Positions 16,748 through 24,381 of a DNA stretch of 42,837 nucleotides are shown one piece after another. The stretch comes from Nocardia altamirensis NBRC 108246 (GTDB lineage: Bacteria; Actinomycetota; Actinomycetes; Mycobacteriales; Mycobacteriaceae): assembly GCF_001612685.1 (NCBI RefSeq), contig NZ_BDAY01000098.1, positions 1 to 42,837 of the forward strand. Direction: 5' to 3'. A program made the translations under genes and the position numbers. Positions within the stretch are counted from its first letter, which is position 1, and every line of letters starts with the position of its first letter. The notes beneath the pieces are model-generated. The model searched no databases. It saw only the letters and a program-made list of their open reading frames with translations, and was not told the DNA's origin.

Positions 16748-17677
16748 ATGTCGCGTTCGCGCATTATTCGCATTGCCACCCGCTCGAGTCCGATGGCGTT
16801 GGCCCAGGCCGAACAGGTCGCCGGGCTGCTTGCCGGGCTCGGAATGGACAGTGAACTGGTCAAGGTCACCACCGCCGGGGATCGGTGGATGGGCGACCTG
16901 GCCAAGCTCGGCGGCAAAGGCGCCTTCGTCAAAGAGATCGACCATGCCTTGCTCGTCGACGAGGCCGACGTTGCCGTGCACTGCCTCAAGGACATCCCCG
17001 GCGATATCCCGGTGCCGGAAGGGCTCGCGTTCGCCGGCTATCTGCCCCGCGACGACGTGCACGACGCGGTCATCACCAGCAGTGGCGCGCCGCTGGCCGA
17101 GCTGCCCGAGGGGACCGTGGTCGGTACCAGTTCGGTGCGCCGGACCGCTCAACTTCGGCTGCACTACCCGCAACTGACGGTGCGGCCGTTGCGCGGCAAC
17201 GTCAATACCCGCCTGGCTCGCCTCGAAGAGGGGCACATCGATGTGCTGATCGCGGCCGTCTCCGGACTGCACCGCGTCGACCAGGCGCATCGGATCACCG
17301 AGACCCTCGACCTCGACACCATGTGCCCGCCGATCGGCGCGGGCATCATCGTCCTCGAATGCCGCAACAACGACACCGAACTGCTCGAACTCGGTGCGAA
17401 GCTGGATCACGCGGACACGCACCGGCAGGCGGATGCGGAACGCGCGATGTTGCACGCGCTGCAAGGGCACTGCAACTCCCCCATCGCGGGCTATGCGACC
17501 ACCGACCGCACCGGTCGGCTCACGTTGCACGGCAAGGTGTTCAACCTGGACGGAAGTCAGTGGTTGGACTCGCATCACTGGGGTGTGCCGGAGGATCCGC
17601 AGGCGCTCGGGTTCTTCGTCGGCGCGGATCTGCTTCGCCAGGGTGCGCGGGCGTTGATCGACTCTATTCCGCACTGA
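16748..17677 (+). CDS. hemC: Hydroxymethylbilane synthase (porphobilinogen deaminase) paralogue
   Basis: Predicted protein of 309 residues. All main HemC motifs are present: RIATRSSPMALAQA at the N-terminus, KDIP near 81-84 with the catalytic Asp, TSSVRR, LRGNVNTRL, and the dipyrromethane cofactor Cys at 242 in QGHCNSPIAG. It should join four porphobilinogens to hydroxymethylbilane for heme and related tetrapyrroles. Oddities: the usual HSMKDVP reads VHCLKDIP, and no hemA, hemD or hemB lies nearby, so this is probably a second, stand-alone copy. The ATG at 16748 gives standard numbering (Cys242); an ATG at 16736 is also possible. It is divergent from the acyl-CoA dehydrogenase gene. Confidence 0.88.
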   Translation: MSRSRIIRIATRSSPMALAQAEQVAGLLAGLGMDSELVKVTTAGDRWMGDLAKLGGKGAFVKEIDHALLVDEADVAVHCLKDIPGDIPVPEGLAFAGYLPRDDVHDAVITSSGAPLAELPEGTVVGTSSVRRTAQLRLHYPQLTVRPLRGNVNTRLARLEEGHIDVLIAAVSGLHRVDQAHRITETLDLDTMCPPIGAGIIVLECRNNDTELLELGAKLDHADTHRQADAERAMLHALQGHCNSPIAGYATTDRTGRLTLHGKVFNLDGSQWLDSHHWGVPEDPQALGFFVGADLLRQGARALIDSIPH

Positions 17678-17764
17678 GCGGAAGTCCGCGGCGGGCGGGA
17701 GTCCGCAGCGGACGGGTGTTCCGCGGCGGGCGGAAGTCCGCAGCGGGCAGGAGTTCAGCTGCGG
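17678..17764. repeat. Five tandem 17-18-bp hairpin-forming repeats
   Basis: Five imperfect copies follow the hemC stop directly: 17678-17694, 17695-17711, 17712-17729, 17730-17746 and 17747-17764. The consensus is GCGGAAGTCCGCAGCGG, in which GCGGA and TCCGC can pair, so each copy can form a short hairpin. The array fills the gap between hemC and the convergent IclR gene and may act as a two-way terminator. Copies 3 and 5 are the most diverged. Confidence 0.75.
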
Positions 17765-17767
17765 AAT

Positions 17768-18610
17768 TCAGCGCCACCGAGCGTGGCGCGGGAACAGTGA
17801 GCGGCCTGCCTCGTGTGCGACCTCGACGAGGACGCGGGCGAGGCGGGCGGTGTCCAACGTGGTTCGCTCACCACCGATGTTCCCGGACAACGACAACGCG
17901 GCCACCGCAGCGCCGCGCCCGCGAATCGGCACCGCGACGCAGGCGATGCCGAGCACCGATTCTTCGTTGTCCACCGCGACACCCTGCCGGTGTCTGACCC
18001 GCGCGAGTTCCCGGTGCAATTCGGTTCTCTCACAAATGGTTCGCGGCGTGAGCTGCGGTAGTCGGTCCCGGAACGAGGTTTCCACGATGCTCGGTTCCAG
18101 CGACGCGAGCAGCGCTTTACCCAAAGCCGTACTGTGCGCGGGCATCCGGCCGCCGAGCCGGGTCGGCACGCTCGCGGTACACCGACCGCCTGCCTTGTCC
18201 AGGTAGAGCACCTCGCGACCGTCCAGCACACCGAGATGCCCGACCATGCCGGTGCGTTGACACAGATCGTGCAGCAGCGGGCTCACCACATCGCGAATCT
18301 CGTTGTGGTCGGCGGCAAGTCCGCCCAGCTCCAGATTGCGCATGCCGAGCCGATAGCCGCCGGGCGCGTGCGCGAGCCAGCGCAAGCGGATCATCTGATC
18401 GAGAATGCGATGCACCGTGGACCGGGGCAGGCCGGTGCGTTCAGCGAGACCGAGTAGGGTGAGCGTCGGCGTCGCGCCGTCGAAAGCCTCCAGTATCAGC
18501 GTCATTCGCTCGATCATGGACACCGGCGGCTGTGGCGGCCGAGCGGACGCTGGTCCCGATCCCGTCCACAACTCTCCGGACTCGGGATGGGTCACCGCCT
18601 CGACCGTCAT
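17768..18610 (-). CDS. IclR family transcriptional regulator
   Basis: Predicted protein of 280 residues. An extended N-terminus of about 28 residues precedes the winged helix: MIERMTLILEAFDGA, LTLLGLAERTGLPRSTVHRILDQM, then YRLG. The C-terminal effector domain follows, with HSTALGKALLASL and NEESVLGIACVAVPIRGRG, typical of IclR proteins. The ATG at 18610 has GGAGG upstream. The metabolic target is not evident, as its neighbours are hemC and a small helical-bundle gene. A TAGAA/TTCTA palindrome lies 33 bp upstream and may be its own operator. Confidence 0.9.
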   Translation of the reverse strand: MTVEAVTHPESGELWTGSGPASARPPQPPVSMIERMTLILEAFDGATPTLTLLGLAERTGLPRSTVHRILDQMIRLRWLAHAPGGYRLGMRNLELGGLAADHNEIRDVVSPLLHDLCQRTGMVGHLGVLDGREVLYLDKAGGRCTASVPTRLGGRMPAHSTALGKALLASLEPSIVETSFRDRLPQLTPRTICERTELHRELARVRHRQGVAVDNEESVLGIACVAVPIRGRGAAVAALSLSGNIGGERTTLDTARLARVLVEVAHEAGRSLFPRHARWR

Positions 18611-18642
18611 AGCTCACCTCCACGTGTGCTCGCCTAGAGCTT

Positions 18643-18656
18643 AGAAGTATTTCTAT
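18643..18656. promoter_or_regulatory. Palindrome upstream of the iclR-type gene
   Basis: TAGAA and TTCTA arms surround GTAT, 33-46 bp upstream of the IclR gene start. The AGAA-N4-TTCT core resembles typical IclR-family sites in style. It is a candidate autoregulatory operator. The rest of the 176-bp gap to the next gene shows nothing else clear. Confidence 0.4.
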
Positions 18657-18786
18657 TAGGCATGTGCGTTTTCGGCACACACCTTTGTGTCCCCCATCAC
18701 AATGCCTCGGCGAGCACGAAGTGGAATCCCGGAAACTACGGAGACCACTACGGATCTTCTCGGTAGCCGGAACCGAGTGTTGACAA

Positions 18787-19053
18787 CTATGCGGAGCCGA
18801 CCCGCTGACCGACCAAGGCGTACAACCACTCTCGGGTGTAACGCTCAGCAAGCAGCGGCAGGAAGGTGTCGATGGTCGCGTGGTCGGCGACATGGTCGTA
18901 GGCCGAATGGAGGAACTTCTCGATGGCGTCGTCCTCGATAATGCCGTCGAACTCCTTCTCCAAACGGTCCGCCGCGGCATCCAAGGCGACGGACTGATCC
19001 AAGGCAGGATCATGCAGGCGGGTCGTGGTCGGGGTGACAGGACTCTCGTTCAC
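18787..19053 (-). CDS. Three-helix bundle dimerisation domain protein
   Basis: Predicted protein of 88 residues. After a flexible start of about 25 residues it has one helical domain: AADRLEKEFDG, EKFLHSAYDHVAD and FLPLLAERYTREWLYAL. This matches the small three-helix domain found before arsenate reductases and on its own in actinobacteria, thought to pair subunits. The start is GTG at 19053, six bases after GGGAG; the longer frame upstream looks non-coding. It is divergent from the WXG100 toxin locus with 202 bp between, and no arsenic gene is nearby. The domain call is likely; the role is unknown. Confidence 0.7.
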   Translation of the reverse strand: MNESPVTPTTTRLHDPALDQSVALDAAADRLEKEFDGIIEDDAIEKFLHSAYDHVADHATIDTFLPLLAERYTREWLYALVGQRVGSA

Positions 19054-19255
19054 AGCAGGCTCCCGTGACGATCGATGCGATGAGCGCATGCATGGCATCG
19101 GCATGCCTCGCTCTACCGAGTACCCACCCAACCGGATCGGACACTCCCCGACGCTGCCAAAGCCGTCCGCGAACTTTCGCATGGAACCAACTGGCCGTAT
19201 GTTTGTCAGCTATCAGATCGCACGTCGGTTCCGGGTTAATGAGGGGGTTCGCAGC

Positions 19256-19570
19256 ATGACAGAGTCAGCGCCAACGTTTGCGCTGGTGCCCGATGAAGTC
19301 ACCGACGCCGGACGCTACGTGCAGCAGGCCGCACAGCATCTGATCAGCGGTCTGCGCACCGCATCCGCGGACGTCGACGGTCTGATGTCGAGTTGGCGCG
19401 GCAGCGCTGCCATCGCCTACGCCGTGGCATGGGACGAAACCCACACTGCGGCATTGGATGTGTTCGAAGCCCTCGCCGAAATGGCCGAACTGCTTGGCGT
19501 GGTGGTCGACCGGAGCCAGGCCACCGATACCAACACCGCGAGCACCGTCAGCTCGCTCGATCTGCCCTGA
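19256..19570 (+). CDS. WXG100-family protein, EsxF-like
   Basis: Predicted protein of 104 residues with two helices around a Trp-Arg-Gly turn at 47-49 (SSWRGSAA). It matches the WXG100 fold of small type VII (ESX) secretion substrates and is close in size to mycobacterial EsxF. It probably pairs with the next gene product as a helical heterodimer that guides the toxin encoded downstream. The ATG at 19256 follows GAGGGGG. It is the first gene of a four-gene run ending at 21701. Confidence 0.85.
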   Translation: MTESAPTFALVPDEVTDAGRYVQQAAQHLISGLRTASADVDGLMSSWRGSAAIAYAVAWDETHTAALDVFEALAEMAELLGVVVDRSQATDTNTASTVSSLDLP

Positions 19571-19619
19571 CCGCCCGCATCATCCATTCACCAACGAAAG
19601 TGGCTGGGGTACAACGCAC

Positions 19620-19931
19620 ATGGTTGATCAATACCGCGTCGATCTTGCACAACTCGAAGCTGTGACGGCGAAAGTCGGCGGACTCACCGCGTTCGTCGCC
19701 GAGACGCTGCGGGAGATCGACGAACGCGTCGCCACCGTGCAGCAGACATGGACCGGTCAGGCAGCCGACGCACACGCGACGGCACACGCTGAATGGGTTA
19801 CTGCCGCCGCGAAAGTCAACGAGGGGCTGGACAAGATGAAGCGGGCTGCCGCTGCGGCACGCCAATCCTATGAGAGCGGCACCGCTGCCAATCTCGCGAT
19901 GCTCGGCCGCGGCGGTGGAACCAGCCAGTGA
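19620..19931 (+). CDS. WXG100-family protein, EsxE-like
   Basis: Predicted protein of 103 residues with Trp-Thr-Gly at 44-46 (QQTWTGQAADAHA). The region after the turn, with AHAEW and a late SYESGTAANLAML, resembles mycobacterial EsxE, which also has TWTG followed by AHAEA. It should form a dimer with the EsxF-like protein for ESX export. Its stop overlaps the start of the toxin gene by four bases (GTGA), so the two are translationally coupled. The ATG at 19620 has GGGGT upstream. Confidence 0.85.
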   Translation: MVDQYRVDLAQLEAVTAKVGGLTAFVAETLREIDERVATVQQTWTGQAADAHATAHAEWVTAAAKVNEGLDKMKRAAAAARQSYESGTAANLAMLGRGGGTSQ

Positions 19932-21430
19932 CCGGCACAGTTCTGGACGTCGACACAGCCGTCTACTACGACGCCGCCAACAAGATTGCCGCTGGCGCGT
20001 CCGCATGGTGGTCGGCGGTCGACGCGCAATGGCCCGCCATGGAGCAAACCGTCCAGATGGCTGGTTCGTACGAGGACGCGGTGAAATGGGCCGAGTCCTA
20101 CGACAAGCGGGCCAAAGAGATCTTGCAGATGGTCACGCGGGTGGCCGATGCCGCGCACTCCTACGCGGTCCTGCTCAACAGCATGGGCTATCAGCGTGCC
20201 CTCGATGAGCACGGTGCGACCGTCAACGCCGGACCCTCGCCGATCAAACCGACTGCACCGATGTATCCCGTGCTCAACTGCCGGGTACCGCTCCCGTCGG
20301 CGGGCGGGTCCGGCAACGGGTTGGTCGACGGCGGACTCGGCCTGGTGCGGGAGATCGGGCTCACGGTTCCCGACGGCAACGCCACCACCATCAGCAACGC
20401 CGCCAATACCTGGGATGCCGCGAAGAATGCTGAAGGCGCAGCCGGGTTCCCTGCGGTGCTCGAAGCCGCCGCAGTCGCGTTCGAGGTGGTGATCGCGCCG
20501 GAAGCGGCCTACATCGACGAAGACCTGCGCGCGATGAAAGCTGCGGCGGAAACGACCCTGGCAGCCATGGGAGATCTAGCGCAGTCGTGCCGCGATCACC
20601 GCGCCGCGCTGGATGAACTTCGCGACCAACTCAAACAGCAACTCGAGATGGTGCGGGACGCGCTCATCCAAGAGCTGGCGGTCACCGCCGCGATTTCGGT
20701 GGCGTCCTCGTTCATCACCTTCGGGGCAGGTGCGGCTATCGGGTTGGCCGCGACGGCGGCCATCTGCGCCCGCTACGCGCGGCCCATGCGCGCCTTGATC
20801 CAGAGTTGGCTGCGTGAACGCGGCATTCGCGCCGGGGTGAAGATGGACCAAGACATTGCGCGGTACTCCGCGGAAATGGACCGCATAGCGGCGCTGCGGC
20901 CGAAACCGGATCCGAAATCGGCTCCGACTGTCAAGGATCCGGTCGAGATACTGCCGACTCGGCATCCACCCGGCACTGCGAGAACCGAATTGTCGCCCAC
21001 TGAGCAAGCCGCGCTGAATCGGTACGTCAGTGACGGGTCGGTGATCAACAAGGCGATTCGAGAGGGACGCGAGCTGAGCGCTGATGAGAAGGCGTGGGTC
21101 GCCAATGTCAACGCTGGGCTGGACAAGATGCCACCGTACGAGGGTGTGGTTACCCGCCGTGTCGAGCTCACCCCCGACGAGATCGCGCGATACAAGGAGG
21201 GTGACAACGTGACTGAGCACTCGTTCACGTCCTCTTCCGCATCGCCCGACGCCGCTAAAGACCGCAACGTAGAATTCAAGATCCAATCGGTCAACGGAAA
21301 ATACATTGGACACAACGGCGGCAGTCCTGAAGAGCTAGAAGTACTGTTCAGAACCGACACCCGATTCGAGGTAATCAAGAACGAAACCATCGACGGCGGA
21401 CGGACTGTCATCATATTGCGAGAAAAGTGA
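19928..21430 (+). CDS. CpnT-like ESX toxin with C-terminal mono-ADP-ribosyltransferase domain
   Basis: Predicted protein of 500 residues, GTG start overlapping the EsxE-like stop. Residues 1-100 are a helical ESX-type entry domain, followed by a Pro-rich stretch, a helical part and a hydrophobic segment at about 251-280 (ISVASSFITFGAGAAIGLAATA). Residues about 325-350 are a Pro/Lys linker. The C-terminal 150 residues are an ADP-ribosyltransferase: Arg410 in YEGVVTRRV, the S-S-S strand in HSFTSSSAS (435-437), and the E-x-E pair Glu469/Glu471 in SPEELEVLF, then TRFEVI. E-x-E is the pattern of arginine-modifying toxins. It should transfer ADP-ribose from NAD to a target protein after export. In CpnT the toxin domain is instead an NAD glycohydrolase. 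Confidence 0.88.
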   Translation: MTGTVLDVDTAVYYDAANKIAAGASAWWSAVDAQWPAMEQTVQMAGSYEDAVKWAESYDKRAKEILQMVTRVADAAHSYAVLLNSMGYQRALDEHGATVNAGPSPIKPTAPMYPVLNCRVPLPSAGGSGNGLVDGGLGLVREIGLTVPDGNATTISNAANTWDAAKNAEGAAGFPAVLEAAAVAFEVVIAPEAAYIDEDLRAMKAAAETTLAAMGDLAQSCRDHRAALDELRDQLKQQLEMVRDALIQELAVTAAISVASSFITFGAGAAIGLAATAAICARYARPMRALIQSWLRERGIRAGVKMDQDIARYSAEMDRIAALRPKPDPKSAPTVKDPVEILPTRHPPGTARTELSPTEQAALNRYVSDGSVINKAIREGRELSADEKAWVANVNAGLDKMPPYEGVVTRRVELTPDEIARYKEGDNVTEHSFTSSSASPDAAKDRNVEFKIQSVNGKYIGHNGGSPEELEVLFRTDTRFEVIKNETIDGGRTVIILREK

Positions 21431-21449
21431 ACAAAGGAGGAGTAGATCA

Positions 21450-21701
21450 ATGCCGAAAGAAATAGACGGCAAGACCTTTCATGAAGCACATGAGGTAGAG
21501 GACCCGCTGACCGAGGAGCAAAAGGCCGAGACATTGGCGCTGGTCGCCGAATTCGACCGCATTCGTGACGCCATACCTCCCGACCAGCTCAGGCACCTGC
21601 CGGACAAGTACGGCGACGAAGACCGGCTGGGCACATCCAAGGAGGCCGAGTATCTGGCCGAGGTCGAGCGACGCAAGGAGCGCGGCGAGTACTGGGGGTG
21701 A
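21450..21701 (+). CDS. Candidate immunity protein for the ART toxin
   Basis: Predicted protein of 83 residues, 19 bp after the toxin gene, with a near-ideal AAAGGAGGAG ribosome-binding site. It is highly charged and acidic (many Glu and Asp), soluble and likely helical, with no known domain. Residues LTEEQKAETLALVAEF and KEAEYLAEVERRKERGE look like helices. Position just after the toxin is where polymorphic-toxin immunity genes, including M. tuberculosis ift, are found; the immunity role is inferred from place only. It could also be a small accessory protein. Confidence 0.65.
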   Translation: MPKEIDGKTFHEAHEVEDPLTEEQKAETLALVAEFDRIRDAIPPDQLRHLPDKYGDEDRLGTSKEAEYLAEVERRKERGEYWG

Positions 21702-21756
21702 CGGGCTGAACGCTCAGCAGCGGCACGCAATCCGCGACATCGTCCCGTGAAAGTAG

Positions 21757-21770
21757 AACAGGTTACTGTT
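21757..21770. promoter_or_regulatory. AACAG-GTTA-CTGTT inverted repeat before the SnoaL-like gene
   Basis: Five-base arms AACAG and CTGTT around GTTA lie 20 bp upstream of the ATG at 21791. The arms are typical of small dimeric repressor sites. No regulator gene is adjacent, so the binding protein is unknown. Confidence 0.35.
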
Positions 21771-21790
21771 TGATGTGTCAGGCTGGATCC

Positions 21791-22273
21791 ATGGATCTCG
21801 AGGCCATGGAAGCGGTTCGGCAGCTCAAGTATCGATACTTCCGCACGCTGGATCTGAAGCAGTGGGATGGGTTCGCGGACACTCTCGCCGTCGACGCGAT
21901 CGGGCGGTACGGCACCCGTGCGCTCGGCGAACCGCTCGAATTGGATGGGCGGGCGGCGATTACCGCATTCATGCGAGAGAACCTCGGCCCCGAGGTTGTC
22001 TCCGTGCATATCGCGAACCATCCCGAGATCAGCGTGGACGGCGACACCGCCAGCGGCTCATGGGCTTTCGAGGATACTGTGATCGCGACGCAGTACGGGG
22101 TGCTGATCAGGGGTGCCGGATACTATTCCGACACTTACCGCTTGGACAACGACGGCCACTGGCGGATCACCTCGACCAAGTATCAACGGATCTACGAATC
22201 GATGCAGACGCTGTCGGACACCCCCAGTTATCAACTGCTGGCGAACATGTGGGCAACATCGGCACCGGAGTAG
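21791..22273 (+). CDS. SnoaL-like / NTF2-fold protein
   Basis: Predicted protein of 160 residues with an NTF2-like cone fold: LKYRYFRTLDLKQWDGFADTL at the N-terminus, the RAAITAFMRENL helix, HIANHPEISVDGDTASGSWAFED, and RGAGYYSDTYRL with GHWRITSTKYQR at the end. Such proteins are often isomerases, dehydratases or small-molecule binders in secondary or steroid metabolism; the reaction cannot be read here. The ATG at 21791 matches the usual family start; ATG 21773 and TTG 21770 are upstream options. It follows the toxin locus but is probably a separate unit. Confidence 0.82.
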   Translation: MDLEAMEAVRQLKYRYFRTLDLKQWDGFADTLAVDAIGRYGTRALGEPLELDGRAAITAFMRENLGPEVVSVHIANHPEISVDGDTASGSWAFEDTVIATQYGVLIRGAGYYSDTYRLDNDGHWRITSTKYQRIYESMQTLSDTPSYQLLANMWATSAPE

Positions 22274-22345
22274 CGGCAGGTAGAACGGTCCACTTTCGGC
22301 TCCCTGGCGCTGGACGACGCGTCGCGGGCGGCGAATGCTGCCACT

Positions 22346-23395
22346 ATGACCTCCCTCGCCCCCGATGAGTTCGCGCCCGAAGCCACCTACCTCAACACGG
22401 CCTCCTACGGCCTGCCGTCCGCGCGGTCGCTGACCGCGGTCCAAGAAGCCAACGCGCGGTGGTCGAGCGGCCGAGGCGCACCGGCGACACAGGATCACCT
22501 GGTACCACAACTGCGCGAGTCGTTCGCCAGGCTGCTCGACGGCGCGACCGCCGACGATATCGCGCTCGGCGGCGGCGTCGCCCCGTTGATCGCACCGATC
22601 GCCGTCGCGCTGCCACCCAACGCCGAAGTTCTGGTGGCCGAGGGCGAGTTCGCCTCGGTGACCATGCCTTTCCTGTATCGCGGCGATCTCACGGTGCGGG
22701 TCGTGCCGCTGGAACGCATCATCGAGGAGGTGCGGCCGGAGACCGATCTGGTCGCGGTGAGTGTGGTGCAGTCGGCGGACGGCCGGATGACCGATCTGCC
22801 CGCCCTGCGCGCGGCCACCACGGCGAACAGCGCCAGACTGCTGGTGGACGCCACGCAGGCGGCGAGCTGGCTGCCGCTGACCTTCGCCGACGCCGACTAC
22901 TGGGTGTGCGCGACGTTCAAATGGTTGATCGGTGCGCGCAGCGTCACCTTCTTCGCAGCGGGACCCGAGGCCGCTGCTGCCGCGCGCCCGGTCAACTTGA
23001 GCTGGTACGCGGCCGAGGATCGGTGGGCCGAGCTGTACAAGCCGGTCGCCTTGTCGACCGCCGCACGGCGATTCGATTCGACTCCGGACTGGCTCGGTGT
23101 GATCGCCGCGAGTGCGGGCATCTCGCTGATCGAGGAGCTCACGGTCGAGAAGATCAACGCACACAACCTCGACCTGGCCGACCGCTTCCGGGCCGGGTTG
23201 TCCGCGCTCGACGTGGCGTTCGTGCCGAACCGTTCGCCGATCGTGTCGGTGCAAGGGGCGGGCGATGCGGCGCAGCGGCTGGAGCGGGCTGGGGTGATGA
23301 CCTCGGCACGCAACGGCGGGCTGCGGTTCTCGTTCCATCTGTACAACGACATCGACGATGTCGATCGGGCGCTGGAGGTGCTCGCCGACAAGTGA
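22346..23395 (+). CDS. Class V aminotransferase family PLP enzyme
   Basis: Predicted protein of 349 residues. It begins ATYLNTASYGLPS, typical of class V enzymes. The PLP site is visible: Asp in LLVDATQAAS and the Schiff-base Lys in CATFKWLIGARSV, with the final small domain including GGLRFSFHLYNDIDDVD. This group includes cysteine desulfurase-like, isopenicillin epimerase-like and kynureninase-like enzymes; sequence alone does not fix the substrate. It stands alone between the SnoaL-like gene and the convergent FAH-family gene. The 137-bp GC-rich gap after it (23396-23532) has short repeated GCACCTAC units and no gene. Confidence 0.87.
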   Translation: MTSLAPDEFAPEATYLNTASYGLPSARSLTAVQEANARWSSGRGAPATQDHLVPQLRESFARLLDGATADDIALGGGVAPLIAPIAVALPPNAEVLVAEGEFASVTMPFLYRGDLTVRVVPLERIIEEVRPETDLVAVSVVQSADGRMTDLPALRAATTANSARLLVDATQAASWLPLTFADADYWVCATFKWLIGARSVTFFAAGPEAAAAARPVNLSWYAAEDRWAELYKPVALSTAARRFDSTPDWLGVIAASAGISLIEELTVEKINAHNLDLADRFRAGLSALDVAFVPNRSPIVSVQGAGDAAQRLERAGVMTSARNGGLRFSFHLYNDIDDVDRALEVLADK

Positions 23396-23532
23396 TTTCG
23401 GCGGGCGGGGGCAGGCACCCAGCCACCGCAACGCGGCCACTCATCACCGCACCGCAGCCCCCGCCACCGGACCGGGGCCGTAGGGCACCCTCCGCCACGA
23501 CCCCGCGGCACCACCGCACCGCACCTACGCAC

Positions 23533-24381
23533 CTACGCAGCGTCCCGGAACAGCTGCCTCGCGCGCCCGATCCCTTCGATCTCGACTTCGACCACATCAC
23601 CGTCGCGCAGATACGGGTACCGGCCGGAAAGTGCAACCCCCGCAGGCGTTCCGGTGTTGATGACATCGCCGGGTTCGAGGACGGCGTACTGCGACAGATG
23701 CCAGACGAGGAAGCCGACGTCGAAGATGAGGTCGGCGGTGCTGGAGTCTTGCCTCGCTTCACCGTTCACGAACGACCGCAGCCGCAGATCGGCCGGGTCG
23801 AGCCGGTCGCGCGGCACCAGCGCGGGGCCCAGCGGATTGAATGTCTCGCAGCACTTACCTTTCGACCACTGCCCGCCCGAATGTTCGAGCTGGAACGCAC
23901 GTTCCGAGACGTCGTTCGAGATGGTGTATCCGGCAATGTGATTCAGCCCCGCTTCGGCCGAGTCGAGGTAGCGCGCCCGCCGCCCGATCACCAGCGCGAG
24001 TTCGACTTCCCAGTCGGTCTTGCGGGAATCACGCGGAATCAGCACGTCGTCGTACGGCCCGACCACGGTGTTGGGCGTCTTGAAGAACACGACGGGCGCC
24101 TGCGGCGGCGCCGAACCCGATTCCGCGGCGTGCGCGGCGTAGTTCATGCCGACGCACCACACCGCCTGGGGCCGCGCGATCGGCGCGCCGATGCGCTGCC
24201 CGTCGATGTCGACCCGGGGCAGCTGTCCGGCCGCGAGTGCGGCGGCGACGGTCTCGATGCCGCCTGCGGCGAGGAAGTCGCCGTCGATGTCGCCGGTGAG
24301 TGGTCGCAGATCGTAGGCGTACTCGCCGTCGACGACGATCGGCTGTTCCGCGCCGGGTGCACCGATGCGCTGCAACTTCAT
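23533..24381 (-). CDS. FAH-family hydrolase, likely 2,4-diketo-3-deoxy-L-fuconate hydrolase
   Basis: Predicted protein of 282 residues with the fumarylacetoacetase-type fold. The N-terminal part contains VDGEYAYDLRPL; the catalytic domain has CVGMNYAAHAAE, VVFFKTPNTVVGP, the metal ligands in DWEVELALVIGR, YTISNDVSERAFQ and VINTGTPAGVAL. In L-fucose and L-rhamnose oxidative pathways such enzymes split 2,4-diketo-3-deoxy-fuconate into pyruvate and L-lactate. The ATG at 24381 follows AGGAG and overlaps the lactonase stop by four bases (ATGA), so the two are coupled. The family is firm; the substrate comes from context. Confidence 0.85.
   Translation of the reverse strand: MKLQRIGAPGAEQPIVVDGEYAYDLRPLTGDIDGDFLAAGGIETVAAALAAGQLPRVDIDGQRIGAPIARPQAVWCVGMNYAAHAAESGSAPPQAPVVFFKTPNTVVGPYDDVLIPRDSRKTDWEVELALVIGRRARYLDSAEAGLNHIAGYTISNDVSERAFQLEHSGGQWSKGKCCETFNPLGPALVPRDRLDPADLRLRSFVNGEARQDSSTADLIFDVGFLVWHLSQYAVLEPGDVINTGTPAGVALSGRYPYLRDGDVVEVEIEGIGRARQLFRDAA

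Noticed and set aside
17678..17764. Considered as a CRISPR array
   Set aside because: Repeats are contiguous without spacers and too short; no cas gene in the window.
23396..23532. GC-rich gap with short CACCGC and GCACCTAC repeats
   Set aside because: Low-complexity sequence between convergent genes; no stable long stem or gene seen.
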